A stretch of DNA of 7,747 nt from Desulfocapsa sp. Its GTDB lineage: Bacteria > Desulfobacterota > Desulfobulbia > Desulfobulbales > Desulfocapsaceae. A program made the position numbers and the translations under genes. Every line of letters starts with the position of its first letter. Within the stretch, counting starts at the first letter, position 1. The stretch covers positions 1-7,747 of the forward strand of contig DAOVZA010000080.1 in assembly GCA_030635405.1 (NCBI GenBank), in the 5' to 3' direction. Below the pieces are notes generated by a model. It made no database searches. It had not been told where the DNA came from and was given only the letters and a program-made list of their open reading frames with translations. This document shows positions 1 to 7,747 of this stretch, one piece after another.

Positions 1-1
1 A

Positions 2-3000
2 TTCTTTGCTGCACTGCTTAGCGGTGCGCTGCTTTTAAAAAAAGGAATTCATGTCAACGAATTGAGTGTTCAAGGTCTCTCACTCAATAATATATCACTT
101 CAGTGGAAGACAAAACTGGACCTGGAAATAGAGACTCTTGGGCTTGATAACCAACAGGAGAGTAATTCTACTAAAGGACTGCCAGATATAAGCTTTTTGA
201 GTAAAACAGATTCTCTGCTAGGCTGGGTGGATCGTCTGTTCTCAAGGATTTCTGTCAAAGATGTCAATATTGGTGAAATAGAGGGCAATCTTCTTTATGA
301 ATCATCTCTAACAAATATTACTCTCTCCAGCCCCTTAGTTAGCCTCAATGCAACTGTCAAAAAGGATAATCATATACTGATTACTGACATACAAAAATTA
401 GAAAGTGAGCAATTTAATTCCCAAGCCACAGGAAGTATTCAATTTGACCTGAAAAGCAACAAAGGGGAAGGTGATTTTGAGCTAAATCTGGCCAATTCAT
501 TTCCAGTGACACTTTCGATTCAGATGGATAATGAACAGTTTTCTTTTGAATGAAAAGAGGCTGGAAAAATAACAAATATCACTCCCCTTGTTGATCTGTT
601 TGAGATTGATCAATCCATACAGAAATGGATTACAGATTACCTGACAGGAACCCGCTATAATCTGAAATCATTTGCAGGTCATTTTCCATGGAAAGATCCC
701 ATGGTTATAATTGAGACTTTTGTCGCTGAAGCCAGGGTTGATGATTGTCAGTATACGTTTGCACCGGGTTTTGAAGCTGTAAAAGCAGACTATACAGATC
801 TGTTTTTTAAGAAAGGTGTTCTTACCATACTTCCTCATGAACCAAATTTCTATGAGCAGGATGGGCAAGATTCGTGGCTGGATATTAATTTTAATGACCC
901 TGACAATATAATTCTCACAGCATATATATTGACTCTGGCACCGGCTAATCAAGTTGTTGTCGATCTGTTGGCATATTATGATATTCCGTTACCATTTCTC
1001 CAGACAGAGGGGGAAACTTCTGTCGATTTAACTCTTTCCATAAATCTGAATACCGAGTTGGTGAAAGCCGATGGGACGTTCTTAATTGACGAAGGGAAAG
1101 TTGATTTTCACGACGAAAACTTTGTTGTCAAAGAACTGCGGTTCACATTGGATACTGACCAAATCGCCCTGGAACAACTACAGGTGAGTTTTGATAAGTT
1201 ATTTCTAGCTGATGTTACAGGGGATTTTGATGCCATCACAGAAAGCGGCAGCTTTGCGATTATTCTGCAGGAAAGTGAGATTGATTTCGGAGGTTCAAAA
1301 TTAATCCTGGATGAATCAAAAGAAAAACCAAAACTCAACTATTCAATATCTTCTGAAACTTCAACTGTCACCGCTGGACCATCCTCCTGGATTTTAGGGG
1401 GATTACCACTAACCATCGGTTCTTTCAACACACCATTAAATCTCGATGATCTGTCAGGTGTTGTCACATCCACATCAATTTCATGCCCTCCCTTTGTTAC
1501 CAGCGAAGCATATGGAATATTTTCACTAAAAGAACAGCGCCTGGATTTTCAAGGGAGTCTTAGTCAATGTCAGATCAAAGATTTGAAACTTCAAGAGAGT
1601 GTTGGTGAATTATCTGTAAAGTATGACGATGGATTGACTATTAAAACTTCTGATGCATCACGATGGATTCTAGGTGACGTACCCATCACTCTTTATCCTT
1701 CTGAGTTTAAGATCTCTGATAGTTTGATGTCTGTAACAACTGGGCGTATGGCTTTTGGGGGATTCTTTGATGCTACTTTTTCGGGCTACTTCGATAACCT
1801 TACTCAGCGTGGTGAGTTTGTATTGAAAGATTTGGATATTAAAGATGATACCATGGGACATCTTTTGACCCCGGAGAAAACTGTATCCATTAAAATCATC
1901 CGAAATGAAGAGATACTTTCAATTAATATCCCTGAGTTGGAAGCACGTTTTAGTATCAGTGAAAAAGAAAAAAACTGGAGTCTCCAACTTGACGATTTGA
2001 GTGTGTTGTATGAACACTCACCACTGTTGCAGCAGTATCTACTGAATAATGGAAATCTCAAAATTGAAGGGACTGAGGAGGGCAGATATCATTTTTCTGC
2101 TGACATCCCCTATGAATACCCTTTGCTGGTGAAGGACGGAATTCCTCAAAACAACTATCAGATACAGGGAGAGTTTTACGAAAATAGTCTTCTGGCAACA
2201 ATTAACAAGGATCTGGAGATCGTTTATGAAGATGATATCAAAATATCATCTTCAAAACTGTCCTTTAATGTCACTGCAATTATGCAATTGTTAAAAGATC
2301 TTCCTGATACAGTTGAGTCTAATTCTGAAAATAAATTGAAAATAGATGTGCTGCTTACTGCGGAAGATACAAGTCTATTTTTCAAAGCTGACAGGCAGAT
2401 TCTGGCTGACAGTTTCATTCTTAAATATAGTGATGGGAAAAGTGACTTAGAATTAAAACACGGTTCAGGAACTATATCGTTGGATGTGGAGGGAGAGTAT
2501 TTTTCTTTAACAGGGAAAGAGCTGAACGATCGATTCATGAATGGTGTGTTGTCGGGAATGGATTGTCAAGATGGTAGCATGGGGTTCGCTGCAAAGGGGA
2601 CTTTCGATGAATTCACGGCGATGGTTAAAATAGAAAATACTATTATGAAGGATTTTAAGACGTTAAATAATGTGCTTGCCATGGTGAATACCATCCCTGC
2701 ACTTGTAACCTTTAACCTGCCATCCTATAGCACAGAAGGTCTGTCAGTAAGGAGTCTTGTCGCTGGGATGAAAGTAAAGGATGGTATTGCAACCTTTGAA
2801 ACTCTTGGGCTTGATTCATCCGAGTTGCGAATGGCCGGGAATGGATGGATCGATTTTCCTAAGGAAAAGATTGAAATGGATCTGAACCTTATTACCCGGG
2901 CAAAGGAGAACGTGAATAAGATTCCTCTTGTTGGTTATATTCTGGTGGGAAAGAAAAAGAGTCCTTCTATCACTGTCCAGATATCAGGAGATCTATTGGA

Positions 3001-3178
3001 TCCTAAGGTTGAGCATTCAACATTCCAGGAAGTTGTAACGGTTCCTTTCGGTATGCTTTTTAGAACGTTAGCATTGCCAGTTTATCTTGTCGCTCCCATT
3101 TTTGATTTAGCAAAAGAAGAGGCAAGGGAAAAGGAAACAGAAGAAGATTGGGAACTGTTTATATCTGATGGAAAATAA
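2..3178 (+). pseudogene. AsmA/YhdP-like (DUF3971-type) periplasmic protein, 5'-partial, interrupted by in-frame TGA
   Basis: The frame is open from the first complete codon at 2, so the gene starts upstream; the TTG at 62 is not its start. The first codons encode the end of a hydrophobic segment (FFAALLSGALLLKKGIHV), which fits an N-terminal inner-membrane anchor. Beta-rich AsmA-type sequence follows, including a WILG-type motif at 1388 and again 92 codons later at 1664. The C-terminal part (about 2460-3110) resembles the AsmA-like C-terminal domain of YhdP-type proteins, ending in a hydrophobic stretch and a charged tail. At least 1058 codons are visible. Codon 184 of the window is TGA (551-553), and the same frame continues to TAA at 3176-3178 with no frameshift. 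Relatives are thought to carry phospholipid across the periplasm; that role is inferred from family. If the TGA acts as a stop, only an anchored N-terminal fragment is made. The family call is fairly sure; pseudogene status is less so. Confidence 0.65.
551..553 (+). other. In-frame TGA inside the AsmA-like gene
   Basis: The residues before the codon are EQFSFE and those after it are KEAGKITNITPLVDLFEID, both in one frame. TGA is the normal stop of tgt and yajC in this window, so the code is not simply reassigned. One substitution from GGA, CGA, AGA or TGG would explain it. The next 60 bases contain only a 5-bp pair (AACAA 571-575 with TTGTT 588-592) whose loop lacks a GU apex, which is poor support for a bacterial SECIS element. 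Confidence 0.85.
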
Positions 3179-3211
3179 AGATATGGCAAACACTATTGAA
3201 AAGTCATAAAA

Positions 3212-3244
3212 AAAGGCAGAACCTCCAACGGAGATCCTGCCTTT
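3212..3244 (-). terminator. Rho-independent terminator of yajC, possibly bidirectional
   Basis: The 8-base arms AAAGGCAG (3212-3219) and CTGCCTTT (3237-3244) are perfectly complementary. They enclose a second stem, CTCC (3223-3226) with GGAG (3230-3233), around an AAC loop. Read on the minus strand, the hairpin runs into seven or more T residues (complement of 3208-3214), so it terminates tgt-yajC transcription about 45 bases after the yajC stop. On the plus strand the tail is short, so it would stop the AsmA-like transcript less efficiently. Confidence 0.85.
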
Positions 3245-3289
3245 AAAACTTGTTCTACAGACTGTAGAAAATCAGCAACCGCCGATTCC

Positions 3290-3631
3290 TCAACCACCTG
3301 CTTTAGTTGGAGGAGGCGCAACACCTTCTTTGGTAAGAGGGCTGGCAATGGATTGACGTGCCACTTTGATACGCACTTTCTCGGCAATTTCCAGAGTAAC
3401 AACACTATCGGTAATGCCTGTGATTGTTCCGTGGATTCCGCCTTTGGTAACGACCTTGTTACCAGATTTTAGCTCATCAAGAAATAGCCGTTGTAGTTTG
3501 GCCTGTTTTTGCTGAGGTCTGATAAGCATAAAGTAAAAGACACCAAATATTAAAATAAGGGGGATGAAAGAGGCAATGCCTCCTGCTCCACCTGCTGCTC
3601 CACCACCTGCTGCGTATGCGACTCCTGTCAT
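3290..3631 (-). CDS. yajC: YajC, Sec translocon accessory subunit
   Basis: The 113-residue protein fits YajC, a small inner-membrane protein that associates with SecD-SecF at the SecYEG channel. A Gly/Ala-rich N-terminus (residues 7-18) leads into one membrane helix (about 20-37, SFIPLILIFGVFYFMLI). The family signature RPQQK follows at 38-42, then the small cytoplasmic beta domain with GNKVVTKGGIHGTITGI at 57-73. The C-terminus is Pro/Gly-rich. I chose the ATG at 3631 because GGAGG lies 7 bases upstream; a longer frame from the TTG at 3652 would place that ribosome site inside the coding sequence. The gene lies 107 bp after tgt on the same strand, the usual order. A terminator follows, so secD and secF are not immediately downstream. 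The identification is firm. Confidence 0.95.
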   Translation of the reverse strand: MTGVAYAAGGGAAGGAGGIASFIPLILIFGVFYFMLIRPQQKQAKLQRLFLDELKSGNKVVTKGGIHGTITGITDSVVTLEIAEKVRIKVARQSIASPLTKEGVAPPPTKAGG

Positions 3632-3638
3632 GGTTGTT

Positions 3639-3643
3639 CCTCC
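3639..3643 (-). promoter_or_regulatory. Ribosome binding site of yajC (decides the start)
   Basis: GGAGG on the minus strand is separated by 7 bases from the ATG at 3631-3629. This is near-ideal spacing and rules out the TTG at 3652 as the start. Confidence 0.85.
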
Positions 3644-3705
3644 AAGTATCAATGGTACAAAATTGTTTTTTAAAAGTGAATTGTTACTATTTTACTATCT
3701 CTGCG

Positions 3706-3733
3706 GATGTAGCTGAATAGTTACGTGTACATC
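3706..3733. repeat. Inverted repeat between tgt and yajC
   Basis: GATGTA (3706-3711) and TACATC (3728-3733) form a 6-bp inverted repeat with a 16-base spacer, five bases past the tgt stop. No T-run follows on the minus strand, so it is not an evident terminator. It could be an RNA processing or stabilising hairpin, or chance. The rest of the 107-bp gap is AT-rich and shows only a weak promoter-like match. Confidence 0.3.
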
Positions 3734-3738
3734 TTTAA

Positions 3739-4920
<1,182 letters not shown>

Positions 4921-5003
4921 CTTTAGTTGGTGAACCAGGGACTCTATTGGGTGAAAGTCCGGCAAGCATACAATGACACGTAAATAGATTCCATTAAAAC
5001 TAT

Positions 5004-5021
5004 GGGAAATACGTTTTTCCC
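5004..5021. repeat. Inverted repeat GGGAAA-N6-TTTCCC
   Basis: Two perfect 6-base arms (5004-5009 and 5016-5021) surround TACGTT. The layout suits a dimeric regulator site or a small hairpin. No T-run follows on either strand, so it is not an obvious terminator. Confidence 0.3.
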
Positions 5022-5126
5022 TACCTGTGGACAATCAGTAAGGCGAATTTTTGTTAAAAACTCTAAAAATAATAAGAGTTATATAATGTGTTTATGTCTC
5101 TTTTGGGGTGGTCGGTGAGGATGGGC

Positions 5127-5154
5127 TTGACATATTGAAATTGTTCTGTAAAAT
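5127..5154 (+). promoter_or_regulatory. Sigma-70-type promoter for the PEP-synthase-like gene
   Basis: A consensus -35 TTGACA (5127-5132), a 16-base spacer and a -10 TAAAAT (5149-5154) predict transcription from about 5161. The leader would be about 114 bases before the ATG at 5275. It begins with a small inverted repeat, ACCT-ATAC-AGGT (5160-5171), followed by an A-rich stretch. Confidence 0.7.
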
Positions 5155-5262
5155 CCATTACCTATACAGGTGAAAAAAAGTATAAAATAACAAGATTCGG
5201 GAATGATTAACATTGAAAGATTTTAATGGAATCAGTTTGGGAAAATAAGCCCTGCAAACCTT

Positions 5263-5267
5263 GAGGA
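5263..5267 (+). promoter_or_regulatory. Ribosome binding site of the PEP-synthase-like gene
   Basis: GAGGA is 7 bases before the ATG at 5275, which supports that start. Confidence 0.75.
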
Positions 5268-5274
5268 TTAGTTA

Positions 5275-7707
5275 ATGCTAGTGAATAACTTGTTTAGATA
5301 TTGGACGTATCGGGTATTTTCCCCTGGTGTGGTATTGCGCTCAACTTATGAGGCCTTTCAGGAACTTCTTCACTATGACGGAGAAGCCCATGAGGAGATG
5401 GCAGAATTAGAGGCCTTATACTATCAGGGGAAAAAACAGGATTTTAGCAGCATCCGTAAATTGTACACAAGTTTTTCTGGGAATGTTCTTGGAATGGTGG
5501 AAAGTCTTCAAAAAATGTCCCCCGGAGCCAATGTTACTTTAAAGAGCTACTATAAAAAATTTGATTTTTACAGCTCATTTCTTCTTGCTCCCCCGAACCT
5601 GAACAGTGCACCTCCATTTGTCTGTACCATACAAGCTGGGGCTGGTAATGAAGAGCTTGTGGGTGGGAAAGCATCCCAGTTGGCAACGCTGAGTTCAGAA
5701 CTTAAGCTTCCTGTTCCCGATGGTTTTGTTATCACTGCCAACAGTTTCAATTATTTCATGGATTACAATGATTTTCGCAGACCTGTTGATGAAATACTGT
5801 GTACAATCGATATTTTAGATGCGAAGGGTTTGGTGAATGCATCCGCTCAACTCATTGATCTGATCGGTCATGGAGAAATTCCTCCTGAAGTCAAAAGGGA
5901 AGTGACCACTGCCTGGGATTATTTTTCGGAAAGTTTTGATATTGCTCCGTCTGTAGCCGTTCGCAGTAGTTGTCTGAATGAAGATGGTGCCTGTTCTTTT
6001 GCAGGACAGTATTTAACTCTGTTGAATGTGGCAGGCGATACAATACTTGATGCCTGGAAAAAAGTGATCAGTAGTAAATATACACCGGAGGCACTTGCCT
6101 ATCGTATCCATTCCGGTCTTGGAGATGAAGAGACGGGTATGGCGGCTCTTATTCTTGAGATGGTGGATGCAAAGGCTAGTGGCGTTCTGTATACAGCTGA
6201 CCCATCTGGAAAACAGGAAAAAGAAATTTCCATTCATGTGGTTCGTGGTCAAGGTGATGCTCTTGTGAGTGGTGAGGTCATTCCTGAATCCCATAACTTA
6301 CATGATGATGAGGATATGGAGATTTTATCTGCCGATGAGTTTGCTCAGTTGCGGGAACAGGGGCAGTTGATTGCCGATAGTTTTGATTCACCAATGGATG
6401 CGGAGTGGTCATTTACAAAGGATAGTCGTCTTATTTTTCTGCAAAACAGACCTCTTGGAATTCAGGATACCATTGTTACAGCTGAGAAAGTGAAACCTGT
6501 GGCAGAAAAAGGTCAGCTGTTATTTAAAGCAGGAGTTACTGCAGCCATGGGACAAGCTTGCGGGCTCGCATACAGAGTGGATTTAGAGCATCCATTGGAA
6601 GATGTGCCGCAGGGAGCAATTCTTGTACTGAAAGAAACACCACCTTCTGCTGTTCGTGTTTTGAAACAGGTCAGCGGTGTGGTGGCAGAACTTGGTTCTG
6701 TGGCAGGACATTTTTCCACGGTGTGCCGCGAGTTTGGAGTGCCTCTGCTGCTTGCCGTTGGAGATGAGGTTGAAAAAATTACCCAAGGTGAGGAGTTAAG
6801 TCTTTTTGCAGACATCGAGGAGCTGTGGCAGGGCAATTGTCTTCCTGAAAGAAAGCCACTGCCTCCCTATGAATTGCAATCTGAACTTCCTTACTATAAA
6901 AGGCTTCATGGCTTGCTGGAATTTATTACGCCTCTGAATTTACTTGATCCGGAGTCGAAGAGTTTTGTCGCTGAATCCTGTCGTTCCCTGCATGATATTA
7001 TACGGTTTTCTCACGAACAGGCCGTGCAAACAATGTTTTCTCTTGGTGACAGAGGAAGTGGAAGGTCAAAGGGTAAAAGAAAATTGATCTCTGATCTTCC
7101 ACTCGATGTTTTTCTCCTCGATGTCGGTGGTGGGATGCAGGTGCAGGACTTAAAAAAAGGAGAAGTGGAGCTGAAAGATATAAGCTGTCCTCCTTTTTCT
7201 GCGCTCTGGCAAGGGCTGACACATCCCAGTGTAGACTGGAGCGATCGTTCTCATTATGATTGGAAAAGTTTTGATGAAATTGCACTGGCAGGTGGAGTCG
7301 CTAATCAGGATTCCTCTGAATTTGCCAGTTTTGCTGTACTTGGGAATAATTACGTGAATCTTAATATGCGCTTTGGGTACCATTTTACTCTGGTGGATGC
7401 TATGTGTGACAGTGATGCTGCAAAAAATTACTGTCAGTTGCGGTTTGCAGGTGGTGGTGGCGACTTCTCCGGGCGAAGCCTGAGGATAGAGTATGTGGAA
7501 AGCATTTTGACTAAAAGTGGATTTCAGGTAACTCCCAAAGGAGACTTGCTCGATGCAAGATTGCAGCATGTAACAGAAGAAGAAATACTCACAGCTCTGC
7601 AGGTGGTGGGACGACTCCTTGGAGTAACAAAATTAATGGATATGCGACTTCAGGATGAAAATATGGTTCAGGAACAGGTGAAGGCCTTTTGGGAGGTAGC
7701 GAGTTAA
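5275..7707 (+). CDS. PEP synthase-like protein: PEP/pyruvate-binding ATP domain plus phosphohistidine domain
   Basis: This 810-residue protein resembles pyruvate, water dikinases in its first two thirds. Residues 1-110 are a mostly helical, acidic N-terminal region. The ATP-grasp-type domain follows (about 118-395): GGKASQ at 130-135, AVRSSCLNEDGACSFAGQY at 228-246, ALILEMVDAKASGVLYTADP at 291-310 and FLQNRP at 388-393. The swivelling domain (about 420-515) has GSVAGHFSTVCREFGVP at 474-490. His479 matches the phosphorylated histidine, though the usual TSHAA context is AGHFS. Residues 520-810 do not look like the PEP-binding TIM barrel of PpsA: I see no such motifs and no catalytic-cysteine signature. 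Instead there are LLDVGGGM at 614-621 and an aromatic/Gly-rich stretch near 695-735. ATP-driven phosphorylation of His479 is likely; the final acceptor is unknown, so it should not be named ppsA. It is probably cytosolic and co-transcribed with the next gene. Confidence 0.85.
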   Translation: MLVNNLFRYWTYRVFSPGVVLRSTYEAFQELLHYDGEAHEEMAELEALYYQGKKQDFSSIRKLYTSFSGNVLGMVESLQKMSPGANVTLKSYYKKFDFYSSFLLAPPNLNSAPPFVCTIQAGAGNEELVGGKASQLATLSSELKLPVPDGFVITANSFNYFMDYNDFRRPVDEILCTIDILDAKGLVNASAQLIDLIGHGEIPPEVKREVTTAWDYFSESFDIAPSVAVRSSCLNEDGACSFAGQYLTLLNVAGDTILDAWKKVISSKYTPEALAYRIHSGLGDEETGMAALILEMVDAKASGVLYTADPSGKQEKEISIHVVRGQGDALVSGEVIPESHNLHDDEDMEILSADEFAQLREQGQLIADSFDSPMDAEWSFTKDSRLIFLQNRPLGIQDTIVTAEKVKPVAEKGQLLFKAGVTAAMGQACGLAYRVDLEHPLEDVPQGAILVLKETPPSAVRVLKQVSGVVAELGSVAGHFSTVCREFGVPLLLAVGDEVEKITQGEELSLFADIEELWQGNCLPERKPLPPYELQSELPYYKRLHGLLEFITPLNLLDPESKSFVAESCRSLHDIIRFSHEQAVQTMFSLGDRGSGRSKGKRKLISDLPLDVFLLDVGGGMQVQDLKKGEVELKDISCPPFSALWQGLTHPSVDWSDRSHYDWKSFDEIALAGGVANQDSSEFASFAVLGNNYVNLNMRFGYHFTLVDAMCDSDAAKNYCQLRFAGGGGDFSGRSLRIEYVESILTKSGFQVTPKGDLLDARLQHVTEEEILTALQVVGRLLGVTKLMDMRLQDENMVQEQVKAFWEVAS
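7691..7696 (+). promoter_or_regulatory. Probable ribosome binding site of the downstream gene
   Basis: GGGAGG lies within the last codons of the upstream gene, 12 bases before the ATG at 7709. The spacing is long, but the match is strong and no better site lies nearer. Confidence 0.5.
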
Positions 7708-7708
7708 A

Positions 7709-7747
7709 ATGAAAGAAAAAAAACATTTATACCAGCTTACCTGGCTG
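7709..7747 (+). CDS. Start of an unidentified downstream gene, 3'-partial
   Basis: An ATG occurs one base after the preceding TAA, and the frame stays open to the window end, encoding MKEKKHLYQLTWL. The basic N-terminus turning hydrophobic would suit the cytoplasmic lead-in to a membrane segment, but 13 residues are too few to name it. The tight spacing and the GGGAGG inside the upstream gene suggest an operon with the PEP-synthase-like gene, probably with coupled translation. Confidence 0.55.
   Translation, partial: MKEKKHLYQLTWL

Noticed and set aside
62..553. Separate small gene starting at the TTG at 62
   Set aside because: The frame is open to the window edge and encodes a hydrophobic anchor before 62, so this is the middle of a larger gene.
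554..600. SECIS hairpin after the TGA
   Set aside because: The only pairing seen is 5 bp around a 12-base loop lacking a GU apex, about 17 bases downstream; this is too weak to call.
701..3178. Independent gene starting at the ATG at 701
   Set aside because: A GGAAAG lies 5 bases upstream, but the family-like reading extends in frame far upstream through the TGA. A start here would lack the membrane anchor, so it is at best a restart.
4938..4970. Cobalamin-riboswitch-like string (GGGTGAAAGTCCGGCA) on the plus strand
   Set aside because: It recalls the conserved GGTGAAA-CCGG core, but the expected CCCGC-ACTG element does not follow and no AGGTGCC-like box precedes it. The strong plus-strand promoter also lies downstream of it.
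5226..5264. Twelve-codon leader ORF ending beside the ribosome site of the PEP-synthase-like gene
   Set aside because: It has no Shine-Dalgarno sequence of its own and no telling codon pattern; a short frame like this is expected by chance.
6513..7569. Several minus-strand open frames inside the PEP-synthase-like gene
   Set aside because: They lie opposite a long gene with clear family motifs, have no recognisable domains, and are shadows of its codon use.

Overview
The window looks like chromosomal DNA from a Gram-negative bacterium. The moderate-to-low GC content, the tgt-yajC pair and the style of the AsmA-like and PEP-synthase-like proteins suggest a sulfate-reducing Desulfobacterota lineage near Desulfobulbales. 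That placement comes from remembered family resemblance, not a search. I see no IS element, CRISPR array, tRNA, rRNA or phage gene.

Region 1 (2-3178, + strand) is one long reading frame for a large AsmA/YhdP-like, inner-membrane-anchored periplasmic protein that begins before the window. It is cut by a single in-frame TGA at 551-553. Reading resumes in the same frame with family-like sequence and no frameshift. The simplest reading is a recent nonsense mutation or a sequence error. Selenocysteine recoding is possible, but I find no convincing SECIS hairpin.

Region 2 (3212-4863, - strand) holds tgt (queuine/preQ1 tRNA-guanine transglycosylase) followed by yajC (Sec translocon accessory protein), the classic gene order. 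A Rho-independent terminator follows yajC, so secD and secF are not directly downstream. The terminator lies between the convergent AsmA-like gene and yajC.

Region 3 (4864-5274) is a 411-bp divergent intergenic region. It has several inverted repeats on the tgt side and a strong sigma-70-type promoter (TTGACA, 16 bp, TAAAAT) facing right.

Region 4 (5275-7747, + strand) begins with an 810-residue PEP-synthase-like protein. It has a PEP/pyruvate-dikinase-type ATP-binding domain and a phosphohistidine swivelling domain that keeps its histidine. Its C-terminal part is not a recognisable PEP-binding barrel. Its stop is followed one base later by the start of another gene that leaves the window, so the two are probably an operon. 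The acceptor of the phosphoryl group is unknown; this is the least understood protein in the window.
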